Below the pieces are notes generated by a model. That model worked only from the letters and a program-made list of their open reading frames with translations, did no database searches and was not told the DNA's origin. From positions 2,976,001-3,040,000 of the forward strand of contig WLWP01000001.1 in the NCBI GenBank assembly GCA_012103505.1: 64,000 nt of DNA, given 5' to 3'. The DNA comes from Pseudomonadales bacterium. Lineage in GTDB: Bacteria > Pseudomonadota > Gammaproteobacteria > Pseudomonadales > Azotimanducaceae. How positions within the stretch are numbered: position 1 is the stretch's first letter; each line of letters starts with the position of its first letter. A program made the position numbers and the translations under genes. Positions 53,443-61,431 of the stretch are shown in pieces.

Positions 53443-54627
53443 CTATGCCGACAGGGACGCTGGTGTTGAGAAAGAACCCCATCGCTTACAAGTTGGGCAG
53501 TGCCAAATGTGATGGTGCGAGGTAAACCCACAGTTGTGACATTGATGACCCTGGGTCTCTATAGCAATCTGTGCCAACAACCGCCGAACTTCCGCCTCAA
53601 ACTCCGATCGAGAAATCCCGCCATCTTCCGCAAGCTGTGAACCTCGATTGAGCATATCTAGCAGGATCGAAAAGTGCTCGGAACGAGGCTGACGGGCGAT
53701 CAGATCCAGGATCTCCTTGTAGTCGGTTTTTAAACCATGCTTGCGGCGATGTTCGATCGTCGCCTGCAACATTTTGGCATCGGCCGAACGCTGTATCCCT
53801 TCGACTAGAAAATCCAGAAACGCACTCTCCTGACCGAGACTTTCCGATGCTCTCGCATAGAGGTCTAACACCTCGATACCTAAGTCGGGCTGCAACTCGA
53901 CGACCCGAGCCAAATAGCGCAAAACCTGTCGATGGTGTTTCTGAGCGTACTCCACCTCGGCGGCCAGCCAATGTCCGCGTGGGTTGCTGCCATCCATCTG
54001 TATGGCAGAACGCACACTCTCTAGGGCAAGTTTAATTTCGCTCTGCGCTAGATAGCCCTGCCCCAGCTCGCAATAAAAATGACTCAATCGAGCCTTGAGC
54101 GGTGTATCAGACCCCGCGAACCGGCGCCCGATCTCGATCGCCTGTTGCCAGTCCCGCTCTTGCTCATAGATATCGAGTAATAACTCTGCCGCTTGTTTTT
54201 CTTGGCTGTCGCGTCGACTTACGATATCCACCAACAACGCTTCTGCTCGGTCGAGCAACCCAGCAGCGTGGTAATCACGTGCGAGTTCGAATTCTATCAA
54301 CTGTTTGTTGGCCGCTTTGAGCGCGGGACTTGCCAAGAGGTTCTGATGGATGCGGATCGCTTTTTCGACTTCGCCACGCCGACGAACCACCCCCGCTAAC
54401 GCAAGATGCACGTCGATGCTCTCGTCACTAACCTCCATCGCTTGGATAAAGCGATCCACGCCGAGCTCTGGACGATCACCCAGAAGAAAATTGAGTCCCT
54501 GGTAATAGTCTTTGATAACCGCAGACTGCGCTTTCTTAGGATGACGCTCACGGCGACCCAAAAAGTATCCGGCAGCGATCGCGACTAAAAGGAGTATGTA
54601 GAGAAGGATACTGTGCGGCCAATCCAT
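53443..54627 (-). CDS. lapB: LapB (YciM), regulator of LpxC stability
   Basis: 394 residues. An N-terminal membrane anchor (ILLYILLLVAIAAGYFLG), then many TPR units (the first at YYQGLNFLLGDRPELGVDRF) and a C-terminal rubredoxin-type zinc site with CHNCGF and CPTCK. All are features of LapB, which recruits LpxC to FtsH and so sets LPS synthesis. It is four bases from lapA, as in most gammaproteobacteria. A spacer of about 115 bases separates it from comEA. Confidence 0.93.
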   Translation of the reverse strand: MDWPHSILLYILLLVAIAAGYFLGRRERHPKKAQSAVIKDYYQGLNFLLGDRPELGVDRFIQAMEVSDESIDVHLALAGVVRRRGEVEKAIRIHQNLLASPALKAANKQLIEFELARDYHAAGLLDRAEALLVDIVSRRDSQEKQAAELLLDIYEQERDWQQAIEIGRRFAGSDTPLKARLSHFYCELGQGYLAQSEIKLALESVRSAIQMDGSNPRGHWLAAEVEYAQKHHRQVLRYLARVVELQPDLGIEVLDLYARASESLGQESAFLDFLVEGIQRSADAKMLQATIEHRRKHGLKTDYKEILDLIARQPRSEHFSILLDMLNRGSQLAEDGGISRSEFEAEVRRLLAQIAIETQGHQCHNCGFTSHHHIWHCPTCKRWGSFSTPASLSA

Positions 54628-54630
54628 GAC

Positions 54631-54927
54631 CTAGCCCTCGATTGTAACGCTACGCAGTCGCTCCAATTCCGCATTTGCCTGTTCGAGCGACTGACGCAAG
54701 CGTCGATTTTCCACTCGGCGTTTCAGGCCAACCCAGGCTGCGTTGACGAGCCCAACAAAAAGTCCTACTAAAAATGCGGCGAGCAACCACCAGAACATGC
54801 TCAAAACAAAGGGCGTCTGCCATATCGCAAACGTTAGCGCGATCTCGTGCTGATTCACTGTGAGAGCGGCCATCGCGCCTGCGATGAGCATCGTTAAAAC
54901 GAGTGCAACTGTTTTCAGCCAACGCAC
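54631..54927 (-). CDS. lapA: LapA (YciS, DUF1049) membrane protein
   Basis: 98 residues with two membrane helices (LVLTMLIAGAMAALTVNQH; VLSMFWWLLAAFLVGLFVGLV) and a C-terminal coiled coil (RRLRQSLEQANAELERLRS). This is the LapA architecture; it works with LapB at the inner membrane. It starts three bases after the ihfB stop and ends three bases before lapB. Confidence 0.92.
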   Translation of the reverse strand: MRWLKTVALVLTMLIAGAMAALTVNQHEIALTFAIWQTPFVLSMFWWLLAAFLVGLFVGLVNAAWVGLKRRVENRRLRQSLEQANAELERLRSVTIEG

Positions 54928-54930
54928 TCG

Positions 54931-55311
54931 CTAAACGCCGTCCCCGTCAAAACGCGCACCATGACCATCGCCAGCAATCGCTGAGGATTCAGCAAAGCCA
55001 ACACCATCTTGTTCAAGTGCTGCATTCACTCTATCCCTGAGTTCCTTACCTGGTTTGAAGTGAGGGACATATTTGCCGGATAGGCCAACCGACTCGCCCG
55101 TCTTCGGGTTGCGACCTATCCGTGGCGCCCGATAATGCAGAGAAAAACTACCAAAGCCACGGATCTCAATTCTCTCGCCACTCGCCAAAGTAAGAGACAT
55201 CTGCTCGATCATCGTCTTAACAGCCAACTCAACATCTTTGCTCGTCAGTTGCGAGCCAGATGTTTGCGCCTGCTCAGTAACAATCCGCTCGATCAGCTCA
55301 GACTTCGTCAT
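54931..55311 (-). CDS. ihfB: Integration host factor beta subunit with C-terminal extension
   Basis: 126 residues from the ATG at 55311 (another at 55326). The HU/IHF fold is complete: [34 protein letters not shown], and the DNA-intercalating beta arm [14 protein letters not shown]. IhfB normally ends soon after RDRVN; here about 30 extra residues follow ([19 protein letters not shown]), acidic and Gly-rich. It bends DNA as a heterodimer with IhfA. The position after rpsA is the standard one. Confidence 0.92.
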   Translation of the reverse strand: MTKSELIERIVTEQAQTSGSQLTSKDVELAVKTMIEQMSLTLASGERIEIRGFGSFSLHYRAPRIGRNPKTGESVGLSGKYVPHFKPGKELRDRVNAALEQDGVGFAESSAIAGDGHGARFDGDGV

Positions 55312-55397
55312 ACTTACTTCGGTCATAGAGAGTCATCCCTCATACTTTCGCATCTCTGCAAATTAGCTGCCCAGAATGAATTCTGAGCCCGAACTAA

Positions 55398-57080
55398 TTA
55401 CTCGTCAGTTTTATCCATCTGCGCCTTGATCAGGTCACCCAGTGTTGCTGCTCCTGGGCGGTCTGTCTCGGTACGCTGATGCTCACGCACGGCCTGTCGC
55501 TCGTCCTCAATATCCTTCGCTTTAACCGACAATGCGATCGAACGATTCTTACGATCCACACTGATGATCTTCACTTCAATTTCTTCACCGACAGTCAGCA
55601 CATTTCGCGCATCTTCGACGCGATCAATACTTATCTCAGAAGCCTTCAGCGTGCCTAAGACTTCTTCAGCAAGCTCAATGATTGCTTCTTTCGGCTCAAC
55701 CTCAAGGATCTTACCTTTGATTATCGTGCCACGATCGTTGACGTTGGTGTAATCCGTAAACGGATCTTGGTCTAGCTGCTTGATACCTAGAGAAATTCGC
55801 TCTCTTTCGGGATCAACAGAAAGGATCAAAGTTTCGATCTCCTCACCCTTCGAGTAACGGCGAACTGCAGTTTCACCTGGTTCGTTCCAAGAGATGTCAG
55901 ACAGATGCACTAGGCCATCTATGCCGCCATCCAAGCCGATGAAGATACCGAAGTCGGTGATTGACTTGATGTTGCCTGAGATCTTGTCGTTCTTAGCATT
56001 GTTAATGGAAAACTCTTCCCAAGGATTAGGCCGACACTGCTTGATACCCAGAGAGATACGTCGACGATCTTCGTCAATATCGAGCACCATGACTTCTGCT
56101 TGATCGCCTACATTGACAACTTTAGAAGGATGGATATTTTTGTTAGTCCAATCCATTTCCGAAACGTGCACTAGACCTTCAACGCCTTCTTCGATCTCCG
56201 CGAAACAGCCGTAATCCGTGAGGTTAGTTACCGTTGCAAGGACACGAGACCCTTCTGGGTAGCGGCGTACGATGTTCAACCATGGATCATCACCCAATTG
56301 CTTCATGCCGAGGCTGACCCGATTCTTTTCTCGGTCAAACTTAAGGATTCGAACACCTACTTCGTCACCAACGTTAACCATTTCGCTTGGATGTCTAATG
56401 CGTTTCCAAGCCATGTCAGTAATGTGAAGTAGTCCGTCAACACCACCCAGATCAACAAAGGCACCGTAGTCTGTGAGGTTCTTAACGATACCTTTCACAT
56501 CTTGGCCTTCCTGGAGGGATTCGAGTAACGCCTCACGCTCATGGCTGTTTTCTTCTTCGAGAACTGCTCGTCGTGAAACAACAACGTTGTTACGCTTTTG
56601 ATCTAACTTGATCACCTTGAACTCGAGTGGCTTACCTTCTAGGTGAGCGGTCTCGCGTAAGGGTCGGATGTCCACGAGGGATCCAGGTAGGAAGGCACGG
56701 ATATCGCTGATATCAACCGTAAAGCCGCCTTTAACCTTACCGTTGATGACACCGGTGACAACTTCGTTGCCTTCGTGTGCGGTTTCTAATTTTTCCCACG
56801 ACTCAGCACGTCGTGCTTTTTCCCGCGATAGTCGAGTCTCACCCCAACCATCGTCGACGACTTCCATTGCGACCTTAACTTGGTCGCCAATGTTTAGGGA
56901 AAACTCGCCTTGTTCATTTACAAATTGGCTTTTGGGGATCACTCCCTCTGACTTGAGACCTGCGTGTACTACTACCCAGTCGTCATCAATGTCTACCACC
57001 GTGCCGGTAACGATTGACCCGGGGGCCATCTCGATGGTTTGTAGGCTTTCTTCAAATAGTTCGGCAAAAGATTCGCTCAT
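55398..57080 (-). CDS. rpsA: 30S ribosomal protein S1
   Basis: 560 residues, six S1 domains in a row. The first two bind the ribosome ([21 protein letters not shown]), and domains 3-6 with [16 protein letters not shown] and [17 protein letters not shown] bind mRNA. The length matches the gammaproteobacterial protein. The ATG has no strong Shine-Dalgarno sequence, as known for rpsA, and the leader shows GGA-loop hairpins (57112-57175). Follows cmk, precedes ihfB. Confidence 0.97.
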   Translation of the reverse strand: MSESFAELFEESLQTIEMAPGSIVTGTVVDIDDDWVVVHAGLKSEGVIPKSQFVNEQGEFSLNIGDQVKVAMEVVDDGWGETRLSREKARRAESWEKLETAHEGNEVVTGVINGKVKGGFTVDISDIRAFLPGSLVDIRPLRETAHLEGKPLEFKVIKLDQKRNNVVVSRRAVLEEENSHEREALLESLQEGQDVKGIVKNLTDYGAFVDLGGVDGLLHITDMAWKRIRHPSEMVNVGDEVGVRILKFDREKNRVSLGMKQLGDDPWLNIVRRYPEGSRVLATVTNLTDYGCFAEIEEGVEGLVHVSEMDWTNKNIHPSKVVNVGDQAEVMVLDIDEDRRRISLGIKQCRPNPWEEFSINNAKNDKISGNIKSITDFGIFIGLDGGIDGLVHLSDISWNEPGETAVRRYSKGEEIETLILSVDPERERISLGIKQLDQDPFTDYTNVNDRGTIIKGKILEVEPKEAIIELAEEVLGTLKASEISIDRVEDARNVLTVGEEIEVKIISVDRKNRSIALSVKAKDIEDERQAVREHQRTETDRPGAATLGDLIKAQMDKTDE

Positions 57081-57111
57081 ATATCTCGCTCTGCCTGCCT
57101 TGTACTGAGTT

Positions 57112-57175
57112 GTCAGTCGTCTTTGACTGACTTCTCCAGAAGGATCCTCAAACTGAGGGTCTCTATTCCAGAGAG
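57112..57175 (-). promoter_or_regulatory. Likely autoregulatory leader of rpsA
   Basis: Four short hairpins line up on the minus strand upstream of rpsA: CTCT-ctGGAat-AGAG (57175-57161), CCTC-AGTTT-GAGG (57158-57146), CTTC-TGGA-GAAG (57142-57131) and GTCAGTC-n6-GACTGAC (57131-57112). Two have GGA in the loop. In E. coli the rpsA leader folds into hairpins with GGA loops that replace the Shine-Dalgarno site and allow S1 to repress its own translation. The gap between cmk and rpsA (57081-57322) is otherwise gene-free. Confidence 0.55.
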
Positions 57176-57322
57176 TACTCGACCATCCGTGCTAGTCAGC
57201 CCGGGTGGATACAAAAAGGGTTACAGCGCGCTCCTGATTTTGGTTAGTTAATAAAATACACTGGTCTCGGAATCAGTGACCGCTTGAGCGCAAGAACGGA
57301 TCAATCAGAGTCTATGGCGGGA

Positions 57323-58039
57323 TCAGCTAGGGTTTGTTAACCCACGCTCTTTGACCCATACCATCACCTGATCGAACACCGCCTCTATTGTCATCGACGT
57401 GCTGTCAATAACTAAGGCATCTTCAGCGGGCTTCAGAGGTGCAACAGTGCGTCCTCGATCCCGAGCATCTCTTTCTTGGATCTGCTCGAGAAGGCCGGGC
57501 AAGCTAACACTTAACCCTTTGTTTTTCAACTGTTTATAGCGACGCTGCGCACGTTCCTCGGCACTTGCATCGAGGAAAACTTTGAGAGGAGCATCGGTGA
57601 AGACGACCGTCCCCATATCCCGGCCATCAGCAACTAATCCAGGTTCTCGACGAAACCCACGTTGCAGTGCCATCACGCTATCTCGAACAGCTGGCATAGC
57701 CGCCACTTTCGACGCCGCCGCGCCGCCGTCTTCGTTGCGAATTTCAGTCGTGATATCGACACCGTCGACCACTGCGAGCTCGCCAACAAACTCGATCTGC
57801 AACGCTTCAGCCATAGCAGCGATTGTCGGTTCCATCTTTGGATCAAGAGCCAGGTCACGATGCTGTGCTGTCACGCCAATGATACGGTAGAGCGCACCGG
57901 AATCTAACAGATGCCAGCCAAGTGCTTCTGCCAACTGGGCTGCAATGGTGCCTTTCCCCGAGCCGCTCGGGCCGTCTATGGTCAGAACGGGAATTGTCAA
58001 AATAGGCACACGGTCTAGGTTTGCTTGGCTATTGGGCAA
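57323..58039 (-). CDS. cmk: Cytidylate kinase
   Basis: 238 residues from a TTG at 58039; a GTG at 58009 would give 228, nearer to the usual length. P-loop GPSGSGKGT, then DSGALYRIIG, and the CMP-binding insert with RNEDGGAAASKVAAMPAVRD and GRDMGTVVF. It phosphorylates CMP and dCMP. In most relatives aroA (often fused to tyrA) lies between hisC and cmk; here the hisC stop is only 12 bases upstream. Confidence 0.94.
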   Translation of the reverse strand: MPNSQANLDRVPILTIPVLTIDGPSGSGKGTIAAQLAEALGWHLLDSGALYRIIGVTAQHRDLALDPKMEPTIAAMAEALQIEFVGELAVVDGVDITTEIRNEDGGAAASKVAAMPAVRDSVMALQRGFRREPGLVADGRDMGTVVFTDAPLKVFLDASAEERAQRRYKQLKNKGLSVSLPGLLEQIQERDARDRGRTVAPLKPAEDALVIDSTSMTIEAVFDQVMVWVKERGLTNPS

Positions 58040-58051
58040 TGAGCTCAGGCT

Positions 58052-59167
58052 CTATCCCTCTCGTTCATTGAGGACAGCTTTAAACGCATCCAAGAAGCGT
58101 TCATTCTCTGCTTCAAGACCAACACTCACTCTGAGGTGACGCGGTAGACCGTATTCCGCCACGGGACGCGTGATCACCCCTTTATGCAGTAAAGCATCGA
58201 ACGTCTCCGGTCCGGGACCGCCACAATCGATAGAGACAAAGTTGCCAACCGAGGGGATGTAATCGCAGCCGAGTGCGGCGACACCTTGGGTCAACTGGGT
58301 TAGACCTTCTTGATTGAGTGCGAGACTGGTCGCCACAAAGTCTGTATCGGCGATTGCCGCTACCCCAGCCGCGAGAGCGAAACTCGAACAATTGAAAGGT
58401 TGCCGCGCTCGATTAACTAAATCTGCCATTTCTGGACTAGAAATACTGTAGCCAAGGCGCACAGACGCAAGTCCATGAATTTTCGAAAACGTTCGCGTCA
58501 CTATCAAGTTCGGGTGATCTGCCATGAGCTCGATCCCATTCGGGTAATCTGGCTCGTCTATGTATTCGAAATACGCTTCGTCCAGAACCACCCAAACGTT
58601 GTTGGGCACTTGCCTTAGGAAGTTAGCTAGTTCGGTTTGTGCAACCCATGTACCAGTCGGATTGTTGGGATTCGCAATAAAGATGATGCGCGTTTTCTCG
58701 GTAATCGCACCAAGCATCCCCTCAAGATCGGTGCCATAGTCCTTGGCTGGCACTGTAACAAGCGTGCCACCGGCGCATGTCGTGGCTAGTCGATAAACCA
58801 CAAAACTGTGTTCCGAGATTATCGCTTCATAGCCCGGCTCAACGCTCACTCGCGTAACCAGATCGAGCACATCATTTGAACCATTGCCAAGTGTTATCTG
58901 CGAGGTATCTACCTCTAAGCGACTTGCTAACGATTCCTTTAAGAGATAGCCGCTACCATCAGGATATCTGGAAAGATCCCCCCGCACACTATCCAAAGCT
59001 TGCATGACGATCGGTCCCGGACCCCGCGGATTTTCATTGCTCGCAAGCTTAATGATGTCTGCAATGCCGAGCTCTCGAGTAAGCTCATCAATGGGTTTAC
59101 CAGGCACATACGGATTGAGCCCGGCTATCCCCTGGTGAACATTTGCCAAACCCGTCGTCTTATTCAC
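58052..59167 (-). CDS. hisC: Histidinol-phosphate / aromatic aminotransferase
   Basis: 371 residues of the fold-type I PLP family. It has LASNENPRGP at the N-terminus, the Asp in DEAYFEYID, and the PLP Lys in TFSKIHGLASVRLGYS, with ANPNNPTGTW before it. HisC converts imidazole-acetol phosphate to histidinol phosphate; in this gene neighbourhood (pheA, aroA/tyrA) the HisC2-type copy is thought to aminate prephenate or aromatic keto acids, which fits its place between pheA and cmk. Six bases separate it from pheA. Confidence 0.92.
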   Translation of the reverse strand: MNKTTGLANVHQGIAGLNPYVPGKPIDELTRELGIADIIKLASNENPRGPGPIVMQALDSVRGDLSRYPDGSGYLLKESLASRLEVDTSQITLGNGSNDVLDLVTRVSVEPGYEAIISEHSFVVYRLATTCAGGTLVTVPAKDYGTDLEGMLGAITEKTRIIFIANPNNPTGTWVAQTELANFLRQVPNNVWVVLDEAYFEYIDEPDYPNGIELMADHPNLIVTRTFSKIHGLASVRLGYSISSPEMADLVNRARQPFNCSSFALAAGVAAIADTDFVATSLALNQEGLTQLTQGVAALGCDYIPSVGNFVSIDCGGPGPETFDALLHKGVITRPVAEYGLPRHLRVSVGLEAENERFLDAFKAVLNEREG

Positions 59168-59173
59168 ATCACC

Positions 59174-60268
59174 TCACACTACCGCTACTGGATAGGAGCC
59201 AAGTACACGAACTTCGAACGCGACGTCAGCAATGGCTTCCAGAACGACTTTTGCATTGTCGTCGCTGGCATGACCATCGAAGTCGATGAAAAAGACATAA
59301 GACCAGTCGCCCGTAGGTGCCGGACGAGTCTCAATCCGAGACAAACTAATGCCATGCTCATCAAAAGGTGCCAGAACTCGCAAAAGGGCGCCAGGTTCAT
59401 TGCGTACAGAGACCAACAAGGAAGTTTTATCTTTACCACTTGCGCCCACTGTTTGGTTACCCAGAACAATGAAGCGAGTCTTGTTGTCGGGTTGATCCTC
59501 AATGGAAGTCGATAACAGGCGCAATTGGTAGCGCTCAGCCGCCATTTCTCCCGCGATCGCGGCCAACGTGGGATTCTCGGCGGCTTGTCGTGCCGCTTCG
59601 GCATTGCTGGAAACAACGATCCTCGGAACCCCTGGATAATTTCGGTCCAACCAGCCACGACACTGCGCTAACGATTGTGCATGGGAAACGATTTGTTGCA
59701 CTTCTTCAGTAGCACTTTCCGAACGCATCATGGCGTGATGAATTGGCATCTCTACTTCGGCGCAAATGCTGACTTTTGAGGTCAGAAAGCAATCGAGGGT
59801 ATGGTTGACCATGCCTTCCGTTGAATTTTCAACAGGTACAACGCCATAGTGAACCGCACCCGATTCAACGTCGCGAAACACATCACTGATAGACGCCAAC
59901 GGTCTGGTTCCGGCGAAGTGCCCAAACTGTTTTATGGTCGCCGCCTCTGTATAGGTTCCTTCAGGACCAAAGTAGGCAACAGTTAGGGGCATCTCGAGGT
60001 TAAGGCAGCAAGAAATAACTTCACGGAATAGTCCAGCGACGTCCTGATCAGTCAACGGACCAGGATTCGCTTCCATCAGGCGGGTCAGAATTTGCGCTTC
60101 GCGCTCTGGTCGGAAGAACACTGGTGGAGTCTCACTTGAGCTGCCTTGTTTGACCACCCCTACTTCTAAGGCACATTGGGCGCGGTCGTTGAGCAAAGTC
60201 AGCAACTTCTTGTCGATGGCGTCGATGCGTTCCCGCAGCGGCCCCAACTTATCATCGTCAGTACTCAT
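59174..60268 (-). CDS. pheA: Bifunctional chorismate mutase / prephenate dehydratase
   Basis: 364 residues. Residues 1-90 form an AroQ chorismate mutase (LRERIDAIDKKLLTLLNDRA). The dehydratase follows (VAYFGPEGTYTEAATIKQFG, PVENSTEGMVNHTLD, and NKTRFIVLGN with the catalytic Thr). The C-terminal ACT domain (NEPGALLRVLAPFDEHGISL) is where Phe inhibits. It makes phenylpyruvate. Located between serC (20 bases) and hisC (6 bases), the gammaproteobacterial order. Confidence 0.96.
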   Translation of the reverse strand: MSTDDDKLGPLRERIDAIDKKLLTLLNDRAQCALEVGVVKQGSSSETPPVFFRPEREAQILTRLMEANPGPLTDQDVAGLFREVISCCLNLEMPLTVAYFGPEGTYTEAATIKQFGHFAGTRPLASISDVFRDVESGAVHYGVVPVENSTEGMVNHTLDCFLTSKVSICAEVEMPIHHAMMRSESATEEVQQIVSHAQSLAQCRGWLDRNYPGVPRIVVSSNAEAARQAAENPTLAAIAGEMAAERYQLRLLSTSIEDQPDNKTRFIVLGNQTVGASGKDKTSLLVSVRNEPGALLRVLAPFDEHGISLSRIETRPAPTGDWSYVFFIDFDGHASDDNAKVVLEAIADVAFEVRVLGSYPVAVV

Positions 60269-60288
60269 TGTTGAGTTCGTCAGTTATC

Positions 60289-61377
60289 TCAGGCGTGAGT
60301 TTGTTCGAACTCAGCCATGTAGTCCACCAGGACATCGACTGCGGCTTCGGGTACAGCGTTGTAGATACTCGCACGCATGCCGCCGACACTGCGATGACCT
60401 TTCAGATTAAGCAATCCACGTGCTTGCGCACCTTGTAGAAAATCTGCGTCCAGCTCAGCGTTCGCCAAAGTAAACGGTACATTCATATCTGACTGATAGG
60501 GTTTGTCTACTGGTGCTCGATAGAAATTGCTAGCTGCGATCGCTGAGTACAATTTACCGGCCTTGCGCTCATTGAGTTTGGCAATTCCTTCTAAGCCGCC
60601 TTGCTCTTTGAGCCAAGCGAACACCAAACCTGCAAGGTACCAAGCATAGGTGGGCGGTGTGTTAGACATGGAGTCGGCATCAGCTTGCGTAGCGTAGTCC
60701 AAAAAGGTCGGCGTCTCCGGCCGGGCATTCCCGCACAAACCCTTTTTGACGATAACAACGGTCAAACCGGCTGGCCCGATGTTCTTTTGCGCTCCCGCGT
60801 AGATCAAGTCGAACCGATCTATAGCTAGCGGGCGCGACAGGATGTCGGACGACATGTCTGCGACAAGCGGTACGCTCTTCTCCGGGAATGACTTAAATTG
60901 AAGTCCGCCAATGGTCTCGTTCGAACATATGTGCAGGTATTTAGCATCCGGACGTGTTTGCCACTGAGCAGGATCTGGAATAAATCCGTAGGACTCATCT
61001 TTACTTGACCCAACTACCTTCACATCACAGTACTTACCTGCCTCTTTGATGGCTTTCTGGGACCAGGAACCCGTGTCGAGGTAATCTACTGGGTCACCTG
61101 CACTTGTCAGGTTTAGCGGGATGGCAGCAAATTGACCGGTTGCCCCGCCTTGTAGAAACAAGACATGATACTCATCACTTATACCCGCTAGCTCGCGAAG
61201 GTCAGCTTCAGCTCGAGCAGCAATATCGACAAACTCCGAACTTCGATGACTCATTTCCATAACGGACATGCCAGTGCCACGGTAATCGAGCAATTCCTCG
61301 CGGGCCTGTTCTAGCACTGGTTCGGGTAGGGCCGCAGGCCCGGCAGAAAAGTTATAACTTCTCACGCTTTTCTCCAA
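60289..61377 (-). CDS. serC: Phosphoserine aminotransferase
   Basis: 362 residues. The N-terminus (SYNFSAGPAALPEPVLEQAR) and GTGMSVMEMSHRSSEF are diagnostic, and the PLP Lys lies in YAGAQKNIGPAGL. It makes phosphoserine from phosphohydroxypyruvate and serves in pyridoxal phosphate synthesis. It follows gyrA by 54 bases and leads to pheA. Confidence 0.97.
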   Translation of the reverse strand: MEKSVRSYNFSAGPAALPEPVLEQAREELLDYRGTGMSVMEMSHRSSEFVDIAARAEADLRELAGISDEYHVLFLQGGATGQFAAIPLNLTSAGDPVDYLDTGSWSQKAIKEAGKYCDVKVVGSSKDESYGFIPDPAQWQTRPDAKYLHICSNETIGGLQFKSFPEKSVPLVADMSSDILSRPLAIDRFDLIYAGAQKNIGPAGLTVVIVKKGLCGNARPETPTFLDYATQADADSMSNTPPTYAWYLAGLVFAWLKEQGGLEGIAKLNERKAGKLYSAIAASNFYRAPVDKPYQSDMNVPFTLANAELDADFLQGAQARGLLNLKGHRSVGGMRASIYNAVPEAAVDVLVDYMAEFEQTHA

Positions 61378-61431
61378 TTTGATTGTTCGCGGTCGTCGGC
61401 CCGCACCGATAAGTCAGTCTTGATCCACTAC

